This document shows positions 61,025 through 64,000 of a stretch of 64,000 nt of DNA, in pieces. The notes beneath the pieces are model-generated. The model made no database searches, had not been told where the DNA came from, and worked only from the letters and a program-made list of their open reading frames with translations. Position numbers and translations under genes: made by a program. Positions within the stretch are counted from its first letter, which is position 1, and each line of letters starts with the position of its first letter. The stretch is from Apiospora phragmitis (taxonomy: Eukaryota > Ascomycota > Sordariomycetes > Amphisphaeriales > Apiosporaceae): NCBI GenBank assembly GCA_038363925.1, contig JAQQWL010000011.1, positions 1,054,001 through 1,118,000 on the forward strand, given 5' to 3'.

Positions 61025-63104
61025 ATGATGCCAGAGGCGAGCCTTGACGGACTGGAATTGGCAACGTCGGCAAATAGCTCCAATACCTATTTCTCCTCTT
61101 TGTCCAATCGTGACTCCGTTGACTCTATGGAGCCCAAGCCGAAGAAGGGTCTGGGCCTCTTTGGTTCCATGAGCCGCAAGATCAAGGGAATACGCTACAC
61201 GTCAACTTCGAAAGCCGCAGCCGTCACCAGATCACCGAGCTCGTCACAGCGTACCCTCCCGCCCTTCAGTCTGAAGCAATTCTCGTCCCTCAAGAAGAGG
61301 CAATGTGTGGACGCTGTCCCGGGTGACGTTTCCCGCAAAGCAGCCACAGTCCGATGCCATGGCACAGACCGAGCTGTCAACGTCCCACGACGCACCAGCA
61401 TGGGTGATGCCAATGTGCCGGCCCCAGTCAAGGCCCCTCGGCTGGAAATACCGAAAGATATCGGTGGTGACTTCACGTTGGCTGACGGAGCTTAGGATAG
61501 TAAGTACCAGTATTATTCAGTTGGAAGCCACGCTCACATTTGAATGTACAGGCTCTGTCACTGCAAACTCAAGCTCTTCTGATTCTGTCGGCGACACCCT
61601 CCCCAAACTCTTCCAAGCCTCTCCAGCCTCGGGAAGCGTCTTTAGACTCGTCAAGCGATACAAAGACCTTGAGGAGAGTCCAGTCGGAGGACGGCAGCTT
61701 CGAGCCCCAGCTACGGAGCCCCCGAAGCCATCGCGAGATAACTTAGGCTCACCATTCACTACCCCCTTCGATACCCCCATTAATACACCTGTTCTTCCTG
61801 CACTTGACCCTCCCTCCGAGAAAGTCCTTGGCGGGGTTTTAGGTGGCTATTATCCAAAAGCAAGACCTTTCCTAACGGAGAATCTCACGCCTCTACCACC
61901 GAAGCCACGGGATTCATATCAACCCACGTCCGGAACCAAGGATCATGCCACAAACGCATATCTGCCGGCTATGGAGATGAAGGGGGTCGATAAACAGCAC
62001 GTCCCTGACGATACTGATGGTCTCTCCATTTTCACTGATGCAGCTGGCTCAATTGACCTTGGTGAAGAGCGCTCCGATAAGTATTGGTCAGTTTCGATGC
62101 CATCCTTGAGCGATTTTGCGCCATATGACACCAGAATAGCCGTTACATCTGCGGCCTCGATCAATCCGCACGAGTTTGCAGTCGAACTAGAAGGTGACTG
62201 CATCTACCCTTCTGCCATCAAAGAGGCTATTGATGAGCGTCTGTCTGTTCCTGATCTACCCCCCAGCTTCCTGCAGTCGGCCATGGCTCAACTCGCTTTA
62301 GCCCGTGGCAAGGCCGAGCCCGAATTGCACTATCTGAGGAGGACCCAAGACATACTACGGAATATGACTCTAGACGAGTTTGAGCTACTCATAGAGGGAA
62401 TCTGACCCAGAGTGGGTACCAGAGGGCTCCCTCTGGCGAGAATTCGTCCATTTCCAACTCGAGGCCGGGACTCTGATTGGCAAACGCGAGATAGCAACTG
62501 AAATATTCGACCGACTGAAGCTCGAGCAGGGCTTCCACGACAAAAAGGCCCCAGATAACGTACTCGGCTCCATCCATTGCATCCTAGCGGATATATTGGA
62601 AGATATCCCAGGTCTCGATAGTAAGTGGAACATACGCTATTTACTCTCTTGGATGTGTCTGCTAATTATTATGCTCTAGCGAGTTCGGCTGGATCATCTA
62701 CAGAAGTTCACACAGGCGAGGACACTGGTGAAGACACCGGCGAAGGCACTGAAGGCACCGGCGGAGGCACTGAAGGCACTGAAGACACTGAAGTCACTGG
62801 CGACGACATTGACGAGGAGGGGGCCAAACCTCGCGAAACCGGGGAAAACTCTCCTAGAACTTCGATTGAACAACAAATCGAGGCTAGGAAATACTTGAAG
62901 TCACAGAAAACCGGTGTATTCTCGGTCCTTCGGACTGGTGCTCATGCCCAGGCTGTGCGAACTCCGTCAATGCGCATATGGGATGACCATATACCCTATT
63001 CTTTCCAGAAAAGCGAGAACTCGTACCAGGACAGATCGGAGATGTCAGTCCTCGAGGATGACGAGGACATGAGGCTGGCGAACTTGCTAGGGCACGGGTT
63101 GTGA
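61025..63104 (+). CDS. unrecognised fungal protein, one frame break and a possible in-frame stop
   Basis: I do not recognise the family. Three exons are proposed: 61025 to 61466 (or 61499), 61552-62620 and 62680-63104, about 644 residues. Exon 1 is basic and Ser-rich (KKGLGLFGSMSRKIKGIRY). Exon 2 has SSSSDSVGDTLPKLFQ, Pro-rich TTPFDTPINTPVLP, a helical ALARGKAEPELHYLRR and ESDPEWVPEGSLWREF. Exon 3 has Thr/Gly/Glu/Asp repeats made by a 12-15-base minisatellite (62715-62805). It ends in RLANLLGHGL. Two oddities: with the strong GTAAGT donor at 61500 a TAG (61493-61495) lies in frame just before it, while the GTGACT donor at 61467 avoids it. At the GGG at 62396-62398 one base must be removed to pass from LLIE to ESDPEW. 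Whether the gene is intact or decaying is unresolved. Confidence 0.65.
62715..62805 (+). repeat. in-frame coding minisatellite
   Basis: Imperfect units of 9-15 bases (GAxACxGGxGAAG and similar) encode TGEDTGEDTGEGTEGTGGG-type sequence in exon 3 of the unknown gene. Length variation between strains would be expected and would stay in frame. Confidence 0.75.
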
Positions 63105-64000
63105 GCCTGGTGATGTATTGTGGCTATAACTGGCAAGCTTGGGCTGTGCGAGCCCACCATGGGCTAGACGGGAGATTCGTCAGGCTTGGTTCTTGTTTGT
63201 TATGGTATTCCAGCATTGGTTCACTTTCAAGAGCTTTTTCGATATTGTGGTAGACTTTACACAGTAGAAACTCTCATTATACAGAGAATGAAGCTCGAAT
63301 TTCTTCAAATTCTGTATTTGGTTGTCTTCTTCCTCTGACAGACACCGCAAAGCATGCCTGGATTAATATGATGACCAGACTGCTCGAAGTATTCCATCTG
63401 AGGCCACAACAGTGTTGCGCATACATCTAAATTATCATCAGATGAACAGAGTAATAGACGACATGAACGAGGAGTTTAGTTGTATTGGCGACCCAGAATA
63501 GGTATCTGTACATCCATGTTTACAATGAAGTGGTCATCACATAGAGTTATGAGGAATCCATGATTTACAGTCACCTTATTATGTGGCCTGGAATGATGGG
63601 TACTTTTCAACTGCCAAGCGCTTTTCCCAGTGTCCTTTGAACTATTTAACGGCTATGGATAGCAGAGGCCCATTAATGCTGTTTTCTCACAATCCAACGC
63701 ACCTTGAGTATAGTCCTGTGGTATAGCTTTGGCGTCCCTCCTATCTTATCAAACTTGTGAGCCCCGAACACTCAGAATGGAAGACGCGAAGAAACCTCTT
63801 TACGAGTTCAATTGCCGCGCCGAGGTACAGAAAAAGCGCAGACTCTCTCAAGGCCCTAACGAATAAAGACCCTCGTTTGCAAGCAAGAGACGAGCCCAGT
63901 CTGAAGAAGGCTATCCCTTAGAATGGGATAGGGAAAAGATACGATATGTCAGCCCAAAACATGTCAGATCCTCGCCCGCACTCGGCTATGCAATTCAGGA
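63105..64000. other. right-edge intergenic region
   Basis: This is the 3' flank of the unknown gene and further DNA to the window edge. I see no supportable gene. Part of a gene entering from the right cannot be excluded. Confidence 0.4.

Noticed and set aside
60399..61028. 209-codon plus-strand frame as a gene
   Set aside because: Only its first part has similarity, to the downstream gene. The rest is compositionally random and lacks a gene structure.

Overview
The window is nuclear DNA of a filamentous ascomycete (Pezizomycotina, probably a sordariomycete). The signs are many short GT-AG introns of about 50-160 bases, a velvet-family regulator, a GH131 glucanase, a DUF1770 protein, an Ark1-type kinase, and a tRNA-Phe whose intron sits one base 3' of the anticodon. 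There are no operons, no CRISPR array and no recognisable intact transposon. The GC content is balanced and I see no AT-rich, RIP-like blocks.

Layout. 0-5.6 kb: the 3' part of a Ser/Cys/Trp-rich probably secreted protein (+), a secreted GH131 glucanase (-), and a SUT-type sugar/proton symporter (-). 7.2-17.1 kb: an endosomal Na+/H+ exchanger of the Nhx1 type (+), an Ark1/Prk1-type kinase (-), and an amino-acid permease (-). 17.1-20.9 kb holds no gene I can support. 20.9-31.4 kb: Tti1 of the TTT complex (-), a DUF1749 alpha/beta hydrolase (+) divergent from it, an epoxide hydrolase (-), and a large disordered basic protein (+). 31.4-44.1 kb is gene-poor: one intron-containing tRNA-Phe and two possible decayed genes. 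44.1-64 kb: a VelC-like velvet regulator (+), pyruvate dehydrogenase E1 alpha (+), prephenate dehydratase (-), release factor eRF1 (-), a DDT/WHIM-like chromatin protein (+), a DUF1770 protein (-), and an unrecognised lineage-specific protein (+) preceded by a degenerate partial copy of itself.

The genes are mostly housekeeping or nutrient-related and do not form one pathway. The uptake and degradation genes (GH131, sugar symporter, amino-acid permease) and the membrane-traffic genes (Nhx1, Ark1 kinase) lie near one another, but nothing in the sequence links them mechanistically.

The strongest unexpected signal is technical or evolutionary. At least six otherwise well-conserved genes carry single-base reading-frame breaks, mostly in or beside short C/G runs, and coding continues in a new frame after each break. 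This is best explained by residual indel errors in the assembly, although real mutations cannot be excluded from one sequence. I did not find a clearly new biological system. The best candidates for novelty are the Cys/Trp repeat protein at the left edge, the unrecognised gene with its degenerate copy at 60.4-63.1 kb, and the decayed coding patches in the gene-poor block.
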